This document shows, one piece after another, positions 17,750-25,750 of a DNA stretch of 64,000 nucleotides (its first letter is position 1; every line of letters begins with the position of its first letter). The stretch is from Nitrosomonas sp. (GTDB taxonomy: Bacteria > Pseudomonadota > Gammaproteobacteria > Burkholderiales > Nitrosomonadaceae). Location of the stretch: positions 124,001 through 188,000 of the forward strand of contig JAMXAG010000003.1 of the NCBI GenBank assembly GCA_024281675.1, given 5' to 3'. The notes under the pieces are model-generated. The model did no database searches. It saw nothing but the letters and a program-made list of their open reading frames with translations, and had not been told where the DNA came from. A program made the position numbers and the translations under genes.

Positions 17750-18298
17750 ATGGATGCGTTACGCCAGTTTGAGCAGGTGATCGGAAAGGTTTCTGGTGCG
17801 GCGGGTTGGTTAGCCGGATGCCTGTGCTTATTGATGATTGCTGTGGTATTTATCGATGTGGTCAGTCGCTATGCCTTCGACTCGGGCTCCATAGCTATGC
17901 AGGAATTGGAATGGCACTTGTTTGCCGCGGTTTTTCTGCTGGGTGCCGCCTATACCATGCGGGAGGACGCGAATGTCCGCGTCGATGTTTTTTACACAAA
18001 AATGTCACCTGGAAGAAAAGCCATTGTCGATATTTTGGGTACGGTATTTTTTGTTATTCCAATGTGTTCCTTGATTTTATGGAGCGCCTACGATCCGGTA
18101 ATTTATTCCTACCAACTTGGTGAAGTTTCGATGGACCCCGGTGGATTGCCTTATCGATTTGCTTTTAAGGCATTGTTGCCGATAGGTTATTTCCTCGTCA
18201 TGCTGCAATCTCTTGCGGTCATTTCCAAAAATATTCGTATCCTGCTAGCAGGGAGTGATACCGAACGGCTTTCAGGATGCTCTGATAAGAAAAAATGA
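17750..18298 (+). CDS. dctQ: TRAP transporter small permease subunit (DctQ-like)
   Basis: Small membrane subunit of a tripartite ATP-independent periplasmic transporter. About 182 residues from the ATG at 17750 (a TTG at 17717 in frame would overlap pmbA). Four membrane segments are visible, at about 16-40, 50-70, 93-118 and 138-160, with the family motifs IDVVSRYAF, ELEWHLFAAVFLLGAAY and REDANVRVDVFY. The DctM gene overlaps its end by four bases. No periplasmic substrate-binding gene is adjacent, so the substrate cannot be inferred. The mannitol/chloroaromatic-type subgroup is a possibility. Confidence 0.9.
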   Translation: MDALRQFEQVIGKVSGAAGWLAGCLCLLMIAVVFIDVVSRYAFDSGSIAMQELEWHLFAAVFLLGAAYTMREDANVRVDVFYTKMSPGRKAIVDILGTVFFVIPMCSLILWSAYDPVIYSYQLGEVSMDPGGLPYRFAFKALLPIGYFLVMLQSLAVISKNIRILLAGSDTERLSGCSDKKK

Positions 18299-19578
18299 TA
18301 GCACTGGTCATGTTTCTGGTGTGCCTGATGATGCTAGCTTTGGGTTTCCCTGTCGCTTTTACATTCGCCGGTGTGGCATTGATATTTGGCTTGTATTTCG
18401 AAGGCTTGCAATTATTCATGCTGGTTGTGTATCGTATCGAATCCATCATGACCAATGTTACGTTGATGGCGGTACCCCTATTTATTTTCATGGGGTTGCT
18501 GCTGGAGAAATCGGGCATTGCAGAAAAAATGCTGGAATCGATGGGATTACTGTTCGGTCAAATACGCGGTGGGTTAGCGGCGTCGACGGTGATCGTCGGT
18601 GCTTTATTGGCAGCATCCACCGGCGTAGTTGGCGCTTCTGTTGTAACGATGGGACTCATCGCGCTGCCAGTCATGCTTAAATATCATTACGATAAAAAGC
18701 TGGCTTGTGGTGTTATTTGTGCATCTGGCACATTGGGACAAATTATTCCACCATCGATCATTTTGATTATCATGGCGGACGTTTTGCAGCAACCGGTTGG
18801 AGATTTCTACCGTGCGGCCTTATTACCGGGTTTGTTGCTGGTTTTGTTATATGTGATTTATTGTTTGGCCATGGCAGCGATCGCAAAAGACATTGCACCC
18901 CCCATGCTGCGTTCGAGTACAGCGATATCATCGCAATACTGGCCAGCCATAAAAGCAATTGTACCGGCGTTAGCATTAGTTGTTATTGTATTGGGCAGCA
19001 TAATCGGCGGTATCGCTACACCGACCGAATCTGCTGCAATGGGTGCGGTTGGCGCAATGGTACTTGCTGGTTTTAGTGGGCGATTGCGTTTTGCTATGTT
19101 GCATCAGATTGCGATGGAAACTACTAAGATCAGCGCTATGGTATTTACCATACTGATAGGGGCAACCTTTTTTTCAATGGTATTCACCTATACCGGTGGC
19201 GATGAAGCGGTTGAACAGTTAATACAACACATTCCTGGTGGTCAGTGGGGTTTTGTATTACTCATGATGGCGGCGATTTTTCTATTAGGGTTTTTTATTG
19301 ATTTTGTTGAAATCGCGTATATTTTTATTCCGATGATTGCACCGATTCTGATTAAATCGGGTATCGATCCGCTTTGGTTTGGTATTTTGGTGGCTTTAAA
19401 TTTGCAAACATCTTTTTTGACACCCCCGTTTGGTTTTTCACTGTTTTATTTACGCGGCGTAGCGCCGCCCTCAGTGACTACTTTGGATATCTATCGCGGG
19501 GTAATTCCTTTTGTTTTCTTACAAATACTGACAGGTATGACGGTTATGCTGTTTCCCGACATTATCCGGGCATTTTAA
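18295..19578 (+). CDS. dctM: TRAP transporter large permease subunit (DctM-like)
   Basis: 427 residues with about 12 hydrophobic segments; the ion-coupled transport subunit of a TRAP system. Family features: GFPVAFTFAGVALIFG near the start, PLFIFMGLLLEKSGIAEKML (about 60-80), the GGLAASTVIVGALLAASTGVVGAS stretch, SGTLGQIIPPSIILI (about 144-158), ATPTESAAMGAVGA (about 243-256) and LQTSFLTPPFGFSLFYLRGVAP (about 368-390). Its ATG overlaps dctQ by four bases (ATGA). The two are probably one operon, perhaps read through from pmbA. Confidence 0.93.
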   Translation: MIALVMFLVCLMMLALGFPVAFTFAGVALIFGLYFEGLQLFMLVVYRIESIMTNVTLMAVPLFIFMGLLLEKSGIAEKMLESMGLLFGQIRGGLAASTVIVGALLAASTGVVGASVVTMGLIALPVMLKYHYDKKLACGVICASGTLGQIIPPSIILIIMADVLQQPVGDFYRAALLPGLLLVLLYVIYCLAMAAIAKDIAPPMLRSSTAISSQYWPAIKAIVPALALVVIVLGSIIGGIATPTESAAMGAVGAMVLAGFSGRLRFAMLHQIAMETTKISAMVFTILIGATFFSMVFTYTGGDEAVEQLIQHIPGGQWGFVLLMMAAIFLLGFFIDFVEIAYIFIPMIAPILIKSGIDPLWFGILVALNLQTSFLTPPFGFSLFYLRGVAPPSVTTLDIYRGVIPFVFLQILTGMTVMLFPDIIRAF

Positions 19579-19615
19579 TTTTTTGGAGAGAGGTTTTGCT
19601 AAAGAAGCATGTTTC

Positions 19616-19640
19616 CATTATTATCAGAAAAGTAATAATG
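19616..19640. repeat. Small inverted repeat before mlaC
   Basis: CATTATTA (19616-19623) and TAATAATG (19633-19640) form a perfect 8-bp inverted repeat with a 9-base spacer in the dctM-mlaC gap. It could be an operator or a weak hairpin; no T-run follows. Confidence 0.3.
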
Positions 19641-19666
19641 ATTAGGATAAAAAATTGAGAGTAAAA

Positions 19667-20293
19667 ATGGGAAAAAAATTTCTAGTAATTCTGTTGATGG
19701 TTGTTATAGGCTTTGCAGCATTTCCTGCGTGGTCGAATAATCCAGACCTTTCGCCCGATAAGCTGGTTGAAAGAACAGTTCAAGAAGTAGTAGGGATTAT
19801 GCAGAAGGATGAAGATTTGAAAAGTGGCAATAAAGAAAAATTACTCAATTTGATCGAGACCAAGATTCTGCCGCATTTCAATTTTGTTCGCATGACACAA
19901 TTGGCGATGGCGCAGCACTGGCCGGCTGCATCCTCGGATCAGCAGAATGTGTTGGTGGATGAGTTTAGAACTTTATTGGTACGGACTTACTACAATGCGT
20001 TGACTTCGTATTATAACGAAACGATTAAGGTCAATCCGTTACCCGCTTTAGGTGATCGCGATGAAGCTACGGTTCGAAGTATCGTTATTCAAGGAAACGG
20101 TAAACAACCCGTGCCCATCGACTACAGTATGGAAAAGAAACAAAATGGCTGGAAGGTCTACGATGTAACCGTTGCTGGTGTTAGCTTGGTAACCAATTAC
20201 CGCGGTTCATTTAATAGCCAGGTACGCAAAAACGGTATTGACGGTTTGATCAAAACGCTCTCTGATAAAAATAAATCTTTGGAAAGTAAATGA
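19667..20293 (+). CDS. mlaC: Phospholipid-binding periplasmic protein MlaC (Ttg2D)
   Basis: Periplasmic shuttle of the Mla pathway, which moves phospholipids between the MlaA-OmpC complex in the outer membrane and the MlaFEDB complex in the inner membrane. About 208 residues from the ATG at 19667, preceded by GAGAG. The signal peptide (FLVILLMVVIGFAAFPAWS) is cleaved near residue 25. The mature part has the family pattern LVERTVQEVVGIMQ, IETKILPHFNFVRMTQLAMA, QQNVLVDEFRTLLVRTYYNAL, GWKVYDVTVAGVSLVTNYR. mlaB follows, but mlaF, mlaE and mlaD are absent here and mlaA is about 20 kb away. Confidence 0.93.
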   Translation: MGKKFLVILLMVVIGFAAFPAWSNNPDLSPDKLVERTVQEVVGIMQKDEDLKSGNKEKLLNLIETKILPHFNFVRMTQLAMAQHWPAASSDQQNVLVDEFRTLLVRTYYNALTSYYNETIKVNPLPALGDRDEATVRSIVIQGNGKQPVPIDYSMEKKQNGWKVYDVTVAGVSLVTNYRGSFNSQVRKNGIDGLIKTLSDKNKSLESK

Positions 20294-20329
20294 TGGCCAG
20301 TATAGCGATTCACGCCAGAATCTAATTGT

Positions 20330-20644
20330 ATGGTTTATCTAGAGGATCAAAAGATCATAGTACAAGGCCCTGCGACGGTTGATAACATTACAGCGTTAAC
20401 AAAACAGGGATTTCCTTTGCTCACCGGAGCAAATTGTACGGTAGACTTGAGTCAGGTCACTGAGGTCGATTCCACCATCCTGAGTATGTTTTTGGAATGG
20501 TTACGTGCGGCACGTCAAACTAGCTGTCAAATCAAGTTTATCAATATGCCATCTAGCGTAGCTAGCTTGATTCAACTCTATGGCATCACGGAGCTCATTC
20601 CAACAGAAAAAGATTCCTTGGAAGCGTGGACTATTACTTCTTAA
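20330..20644 (+). CDS. mlaB: STAS-domain protein MlaB
   Basis: 104-residue STAS-domain protein, the cytoplasmic accessory subunit that stabilises the MlaF ATPase in the Mla complex. The sequence shows a beta strand IIVQGPATVDNITAL, the central CTVDLSQVTEVDSTILSMFL (about 42-61), where the Asp-Ser-Thr turn is the site used in regulatory STAS proteins, and IKFINMPSSVASLIQLYGI. It follows mlaC by 36 bases and precedes an ABC exporter pair, as in other betaproteobacteria where this cluster leads to a bolA-type gene. Confidence 0.88.
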   Translation: MVYLEDQKIIVQGPATVDNITALTKQGFPLLTGANCTVDLSQVTEVDSTILSMFLEWLRAARQTSCQIKFINMPSSVASLIQLYGITELIPTEKDSLEAWTITS

Positions 20645-20711
20645 ACGTAAGCTGTTAGTGATTGTTATCGTAGAAACATGCCTACGTCTGTGTTGAATGG
20701 GTTAACCAGAT

Positions 20712-21629
20712 ATGTTACCCGCGCTTGAAATTAAAGCAATCTACAAAAGCTACGGTCAGTTGCCGGTGTTGCAGGATGTCAGTTTAGAGATCCAGTCGGG
20801 TGAGTTTTTTGCATTACTCGGTCCGAATGGTGCCGGAAAAACCACGCTGATCAGCATTATTGCCGGCTTGACATTGGCTACCAGCGGTTCCGTCCATGTC
20901 ATGGGTTACAATGTGGTAACGCACTATCAAAAAGCACGGCTTAATTTGGGTGTGGTGCCGCAGGAACTGGTGTTTGATCCGTTTTTTACCGTGCGGGAAA
21001 TATTACTGATTCAATCCGGTTATTATGGCATCAAACAGAATACGCGCTGGATTGATGAAATTCTCGCGCGGCTCGATTTGGCAGACAAAGCAGATGCCAA
21101 TATGCGCAGCTTATCGGGTGGAATGAAGCGCCGAGTACTGGTTGCGCAAGCGTTGGTACACAAACCGCCTGTGATTATCCTGGATGAGCCAACCGCAGGC
21201 GTGGATGTTGAATTGCGTCAAACGTTATGGGAGTTTATCAAACAGCTGAATCGTGATGGTCATACGATTGTGTTGACAACGCATTATTTGGAAGAAGCCG
21301 AAACACTTTGTAATCGGGTTGCGATGCTAAAACAAGGGCGAATTATCGCACTGGATACGACACAAAACTTGATCAAAAAAATTCCGCATGGCCACACAGT
21401 GCAGTTGCGATTACAACCGGATGTTTTGCCGCATGAATTGAAGCACCTGCAAGTCAGTTGCCGAGATGGGGCAATCGAATTACGCTTGGAAAGTTATCAA
21501 CAGATTGAATGGGTTTTGGCTTCGCTACGCACAGCCAGAATTGAAGTTCAAGAATTTCGTTTACAACAACCGGATCTGGAAGATGTTTTTGTATCGTTGA
21601 TGAAAAGCGACCGGAGTGCTCTGCAATGA
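20712..21629 (+). CDS. ABC-2 type exporter ATPase (YadG-like)
   Basis: 305-residue ATPase. Walker A GPNGAGKTT (37-45), Q-loop around VVPQELVFDP, signature LSGGMKRRVLVAQAL (about 134-148), Walker B VIILDEPTAGVD (about 154-165) and switch His in TTHYLEEAE. The C-terminal region past about 220 is the regulatory tail typical of this subfamily. The permease gene overlaps its end by four bases. YadG/YadH-type exporters are conserved, but the substrate is unsettled; position in the mla/bolA cluster hints at an envelope role. Confidence 0.93.
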   Translation: MLPALEIKAIYKSYGQLPVLQDVSLEIQSGEFFALLGPNGAGKTTLISIIAGLTLATSGSVHVMGYNVVTHYQKARLNLGVVPQELVFDPFFTVREILLIQSGYYGIKQNTRWIDEILARLDLADKADANMRSLSGGMKRRVLVAQALVHKPPVIILDEPTAGVDVELRQTLWEFIKQLNRDGHTIVLTTHYLEEAETLCNRVAMLKQGRIIALDTTQNLIKKIPHGHTVQLRLQPDVLPHELKHLQVSCRDGAIELRLESYQQIEWVLASLRTARIEVQEFRLQQPDLEDVFVSLMKSDRSALQ

Positions 21630-22381
21630 CAGCTTTCTTGACCTTGTTTCATAAGGAATTGCTGCGTTTTTGGAAAGTCGGATTTCAAACCATTCTGGCA
21701 CCCATGGTTTCAACGTTATTATATTTGCTCATATTCTTACATGTGCTGGATGCCCATAAAGAGGTTTATCCAGGCATTCCTTACACTATTTTCTTGATTC
21801 CTGGTCTAGTGATGATGGCCGTCATTCAGAATGCCTTCGCCAATGCTTCATCCAGCATGATTCAGTCAAAAATCAGTGGCAATATCGTGTTTATCTTGCT
21901 ATCGCCACTGACGTGTCAACAAATATTTTATGCGTATGTGTTGGCTTCCATTGTCCGTGGACTGTTGGTTGGGCTCGGTGTTTACTTGGTCACCTTGATA
22001 TTTTTCGATATTCCATTGCATTTGCCGCTGTGGGCGATACTTTTTGTGGTGCTGGGTAGCGCTATTCTGGGTGCGCTGGGTTTGATCGCTGGTATTTGGG
22101 CGGACAAATTTGACCAGTTGGCTGCTTTTCAAAATTTCATTATCTTGCCGCTTAGTTTTCTATCCGGTGTTTTTTATACCATCCATGCTCTACCAACAGG
22201 ATGGCAGTATCTATCTCATTTGAATCCTTTTTTTTATATGATTGATGGATTTCGTTATGGCTACTTCGGTGTGTCAGATATTTCGCCTTATGTTAGTCTC
22301 GTGATTGTGGCAATATGCTTATTAGGGATTTCGATAGTCGCCATTCGATTATTAAAAATGGGTTACAAATTGCGTCATTGA
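21626..22381 (+). CDS. ABC-2 type exporter permease (YadH-like)
   Basis: 251-residue integral membrane protein with six predicted segments, of the ABC-2 family: FWKVGFQTILAPMVSTLLYL near the start, GIPYTIFLIPGLVMMAVIQNAF, SSMIQSKISGNIVFILLSPL, and the late motif LPLSFLSGVFYTIHALP with HLNPFFYMIDGFRYGYFG. It begins within the last codons of the ATPase gene (4-base overlap), so the two form one exporter. Confidence 0.93.
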   Translation: MTAFLTLFHKELLRFWKVGFQTILAPMVSTLLYLLIFLHVLDAHKEVYPGIPYTIFLIPGLVMMAVIQNAFANASSSMIQSKISGNIVFILLSPLTCQQIFYAYVLASIVRGLLVGLGVYLVTLIFFDIPLHLPLWAILFVVLGSAILGALGLIAGIWADKFDQLAAFQNFIILPLSFLSGVFYTIHALPTGWQYLSHLNPFFYMIDGFRYGYFGVSDISPYVSLVIVAICLLGISIVAIRLLKMGYKLRH

Positions 22382-22431
22382 ATGTGAAGAGCAATACCAA
22401 TCCAATACTTTTAAAGAAATAGGGAGAGAAT

Positions 22432-22674
22432 ATGATTACCGCAGAACAGGTAAAAGTTTACATTGAAACAGCGCTGCCTTGCGAACATGTAGTCGTTGAA
22501 GGTGAAGATGGCCGTCATTTTCAGGCTTGTATCGTCAGTGGACAGTTTCAAGGAAAAAGTATGGTGCAACAGCATCAGTTGGTTTATAAATCGTTAGGTG
22601 AGCGGATGAATCAGGAGATTCACGCGCTTTCAATCAAGACATTTACGCCTGAGCAATGGGCGAATCAAGTGTAA
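22432..22674 (+). CDS. BolA-family protein (IbaG-like)
   Basis: 80-residue BolA-fold protein; the family binds glutaredoxin-bridged [2Fe-2S] clusters. Conserved pattern: VKVYIETALPCEHVVVEGED with the cluster-ligand Cys of the short IbaG type, GRHFQACIVSGQFQGKSMVQQHQLVYKSLGE and a final ALSIKTFTPEQW. GGGAGAGA lies just before the ATG. In many betaproteobacteria this gene precedes murA; here murA is not next. Confidence 0.9.
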   Translation: MITAEQVKVYIETALPCEHVVVEGEDGRHFQACIVSGQFQGKSMVQQHQLVYKSLGERMNQEIHALSIKTFTPEQWANQV

Positions 22675-22787
22675 TTAAGTTAACAAACGAAGTTGCTTGA
22701 TATGATTTAAAGATAGGAACATGGCTTGTTAGTTGCAGGTTGTATGCTCATCGATAACATTTAATCCTCTTTTTACTCTTTTTTATT

Positions 22788-23585
22788 TTGCTGCGAATTC
22801 CATTGTTTAGGATATTGGGTGCTATTGCCGGTTATTTTGTTTTCGGCTTTTTCGGCATCTTCATAGGTTATTTTGTGGGTAGCCTGATAGATCGTTCGAT
22901 CAGGCTGGGCGTGTCCGGTATGAATCCTTTTACGGCCGTGCGCCGGCAATCGGTTTTTCTCAAAACGGCGTTTATCATGATGGGTGCGCTCGCCAAATCC
23001 GATGGGCGCATTTCGGAGTCAGAAGTGTCACATGTTGAGGAGTTCATGCAGAAGCTGGGTATGAATTCGCAGCACCGGCTCAAAGCAATCACATTATTCA
23101 AACAGGGTGCTACAGTTGACTATGATATCCACCCACAACTGAATGAGTTTTTGGCTATTTGTGGCAACGCTGATAATTTGAAGCAAATGTTACTGATTTA
23201 CCTCGTTATCATGGGGTTATCGGATGGTGAGCTTAATGCTGACGAACATGGCTTGCTGGAAACCATTGCCGCACGCCTTGGTTACAATGCCTTAGCGCTT
23301 GATCAGCTTATTAATATGGTGATGAATCGTGCGCATTTCGCTGATGGTCAGGCCACGTCCCCATATGCACTGGATGATGCTTACAAAGCTTTGGGGGTCG
23401 ATCAAAACAGCACAGACGAAGAAATTAAACGCGCATATCGTAAGTTAATGAGCCAATATCATCCGGATAAGCTGATTGGTCAGGGTGTTCCAGAAGAAAT
23501 GATCGCAATTGCCACAGAACAAGCCAAAGAAGTGCAAACTGCCTATAATTTGATTAAGAAAAATCGTGAACATAATCGTGCGTAA
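22788..23585 (+). CDS. djlA: DjlA-like co-chaperone (TerB-like plus J domain)
   Basis: 265 residues. A glycine-rich hydrophobic segment at about 10-35 would anchor the protein in the inner membrane; a TerB-like helical domain lies at about 60-175 (AKSDGRISESEVSHVEEFMQ, GLSDGELNADEHGLLETIA); a C-terminal J domain lies at about 198-262 with the essential HPD motif in SQYHPDKLIG. This is the DjlA arrangement: a membrane-bound partner that stimulates DnaK. The start is taken as TTG at 22788 without a clear ribosome site; nearby in-frame TTGs (22803, 22815) are alternatives. Confidence 0.88.
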   Translation: MLRIPLFRILGAIAGYFVFGFFGIFIGYFVGSLIDRSIRLGVSGMNPFTAVRRQSVFLKTAFIMMGALAKSDGRISESEVSHVEEFMQKLGMNSQHRLKAITLFKQGATVDYDIHPQLNEFLAICGNADNLKQMLLIYLVIMGLSDGELNADEHGLLETIAARLGYNALALDQLINMVMNRAHFADGQATSPYALDDAYKALGVDQNSTDEEIKRAYRKLMSQYHPDKLIGQGVPEEMIAIATEQAKEVQTAYNLIKKNREHNRA

Positions 23586-23783
23586 GGATTTTAACTGGTT
23601 GCTTAGATTCGATTAATCAACTTCCTATCATTGTACAAGACAGGTATACGTTTTAAGATATTGTCTGCTGATTCTAGCGGAATCATAATTGCCACTAATG
23701 CTTGTCTTCTATAGTAAAAGGGCACTAAAACAGTATAAAGCTACTACATAATGATTGCATATACACTCTCCTAAGAAATTATC

Positions 23784-24458
23784 TTGAATATTCTGGCTCT
23801 TGAGACTTCAACGGAATTTTGCTCGGTGGCGCTGTTGATAAGCGGCGATATTCTGCATACGGAACGGCATGCCGGCAATCAGCATTCCGAACTGGTACTA
23901 TCAATGGTGAGTGATTTATTGCTGGAATCAGGAATATCTTTACAGCAATTGGATGGCATTGCTTTTGGTGAAGGACCCGGATCGTTTACGGGGTTGCGTA
24001 TCGCGTGTGGTGTTGCACAAGGCCTTGCATTTGCAATGAATATACCTGTCGTTGGCGTTAGTACGCTTAAGGCATTAGCAACACAAGTTGGAAATGCCAA
24101 AGTGGTTGTGGCTCTCGATGCCCGTATGGGGGAAATTTATTATGCGGCATATGAAAAAATAACCGACCAAGATTGGAAAACCGTGAATGCTCCAATTTTG
24201 TGCACGCCAAGAAATGTACCGAACTTAACAGGAAACGACTGGGTGGGTTGTGGCAGCGGTTTTGACGTCTTCAACAACGAGCTGAGTGAACGGTATTGCA
24301 ATCACATTCGAGAAACTCGCAGCGGCCTATTTCCGCGTGCGAAAGAAATTGTGCAATTGGCATTGCCGGTACTGAAGTGTGGCAACGGCATCCATCCATC
24401 TGAAGCGGTACCGAGTTATATTCGCAATAAAGTTGCGTTGAAAGAAAGTGAACGATAA
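23784..24458 (+). CDS. tsaB: tRNA threonylcarbamoyladenosine biosynthesis protein TsaB
   Basis: Partner of TsaD in forming t6A37 in tRNAs that read ANN codons. 224 residues. ASKHA-type fold start ILALETSTEFCSVAL, AGNQHSELVLSMV (about 31-43), FGEGPGSFTGLRIACGVAQGLAF (about 62-84) and VVALDARMGEIYYAAY (about 111-126). The start is TTG at 23784. Order tsaB-rimI-uracil-DNA glycosylase is common in betaproteobacteria; rimI begins three bases after its stop. Confidence 0.95.
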   Translation: MNILALETSTEFCSVALLISGDILHTERHAGNQHSELVLSMVSDLLLESGISLQQLDGIAFGEGPGSFTGLRIACGVAQGLAFAMNIPVVGVSTLKALATQVGNAKVVVALDARMGEIYYAAYEKITDQDWKTVNAPILCTPRNVPNLTGNDWVGCGSGFDVFNNELSERYCNHIRETRSGLFPRAKEIVQLALPVLKCGNGIHPSEAVPSYIRNKVALKESER

Positions 24459-24460
24459 GT

Positions 24461-24916
24461 ATGTCGACAGAGCCCACAATTGAAATTCGAGAAATGTGTC
24501 TCGAAGATGTACAACAAGTGATTTCAATTGAGCGGGAAATCTTCCTTTTTCCCTGGTCACCTGGGAATTTTTCAGACTCTATCAGGTCAGGTTATGTCTG
24601 CAGAACTATCGCCGAGGAAAGTACCATACTGGGGTACGGAATTACCATGATGAGCCTTGAAGAGGCGCATATTTTGACATTGGGTGTGAGTGCCAATTGG
24701 CAAAAGCAAGGCTTGGGTAGAATGCTGATTGAGTATTTTGCAAACTATGCACGCATAGAGGGCGCCAAATCGATTTGGCTCGATGTTAGGGAGTCTAATC
24801 AAGGCGCGATCAGTTTGTATAAAAAAATGGGATTCATACACGTTGCCATTCGTAAGGGCTATTATCCTGCTATGTGGGGGCGTGAAGATGCGCTGGTTAT
24901 GAAGCTGGAATTATGA
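24461..24916 (+). CDS. rimI: Ribosomal protein S18 alanine N-acetyltransferase
   Basis: GNAT-family acetyltransferase that acetylates the N-terminus of ribosomal protein S18. 151 residues. Features: IREMCLEDVQQVISIEREIF at the N-terminus, FPWSPGNFSDSI (about 29-40), the acetyl-CoA loop NWQKQGLGRMLIEY (about 75-88) and the C-terminal VRESNQGAISLYKKMGF (about 108-124). It starts right after tsaB, and the next gene overlaps its stop by four bases, making a compact operon. Confidence 0.95.
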   Translation: MSTEPTIEIREMCLEDVQQVISIEREIFLFPWSPGNFSDSIRSGYVCRTIAEESTILGYGITMMSLEEAHILTLGVSANWQKQGLGRMLIEYFANYARIEGAKSIWLDVRESNQGAISLYKKMGFIHVAIRKGYYPAMWGREDALVMKLEL

Positions 24917-25644
24917 ATAATCGACGCAAGCAGATTTTGCATGAACTCGGCCTAACCCCGATATGGAAAACAAGAACTGATTCTATACCAAGATCAATGG
25001 CTTCCGAGTCTTGTGAGATAGCATCGGGTACGATGGATGATCTTTCCATTCCTGCATCGGAAACCACGCGCTATCATTCAGTGCACTCGATGAATTGGGA
25101 TCAACTCAAACTTGCTGTTTCAAGCTGCACCGCTTGCGCACTTTGTCAAACACGAAAAAACACGGTGTTTGGGGTTGGGGACCAGCAAGCGGATTGGCTT
25201 TTTGTGGGGGAAGGCCCGGGTGCGCGAGAAGATGAAATCGGCGAGCCTTTCGTAGGGCAAGCTGGTAAGCTTCTCGATCAAATGCTCGTTGCGATTGGCT
25301 TGAAACGTGGTGATGGCGTTTATATCGCAAATATTGTTAAATGCCGACCACCGAGTAACCGTAACCCCTCAGACACTGAAGTCAGCGCATGTGAGCCTTT
25401 TCTAAGCCGACAAATTCAATTACTTTCTCCGAAGTTGATTATCGCACTGGGTAAAGTCTCCGCAGGGAGCTTGCTCAACCGGAGCGACAGCTTGTCCAGT
25501 ATGCGTGGAAAAATTCATGATTATTCTGGAATACCATTGATCGTGACTTATCATCCGGCTTATTTGCTGCGGGCGCTTCCGGATAAGGCCAAAGCATGGA
25601 AAGACTTATGTTTTGCTAAAGCAACGATGCAATCCTTGTTGTGA
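24913..25644 (+). CDS. Family 4-type uracil-DNA glycosylase with 4Fe-4S cluster
   Basis: Excises uracil from DNA. 243 residues. A poorly conserved N-terminal 65 residues precede the catalytic domain. Cluster ligands are visible as Cys75 and Cys78 (CTACALC), Cys144 (IVKCRPP) and Cys160, the last pair 15 residues apart as in family 4 enzymes. Motif 1 is [20 protein letters not shown] (99-118) and motif 2 lies near TYHPAYLLR (about 216-224). ATGA overlap with rimI. The restriction-modification operon begins about 105 bases downstream. Confidence 0.94.
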   Translation: MNNRRKQILHELGLTPIWKTRTDSIPRSMASESCEIASGTMDDLSIPASETTRYHSVHSMNWDQLKLAVSSCTACALCQTRKNTVFGVGDQQADWLFVGEGPGAREDEIGEPFVGQAGKLLDQMLVAIGLKRGDGVYIANIVKCRPPSNRNPSDTEVSACEPFLSRQIQLLSPKLIIALGKVSAGSLLNRSDSLSSMRGKIHDYSGIPLIVTYHPAYLLRALPDKAKAWKDLCFAKATMQSLL

Positions 25645-25750
25645 CTCTACTTGCGTGTTAATCGCTGAGAAATACCTGCTTAAGATAAGATGGATTTCTC
25701 AAGTAATAATGGTATCTTTCCTTGGCTATCGTTCAGAATTGAATAAAACC

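Noticed and set aside
25613..25750. 46-residue N-terminal extension of HsdM
   Set aside because: It overlaps the end of the uracil-DNA glycosylase gene, has no HsdM similarity, and the family start [13 protein letters not shown] begins at 25751.
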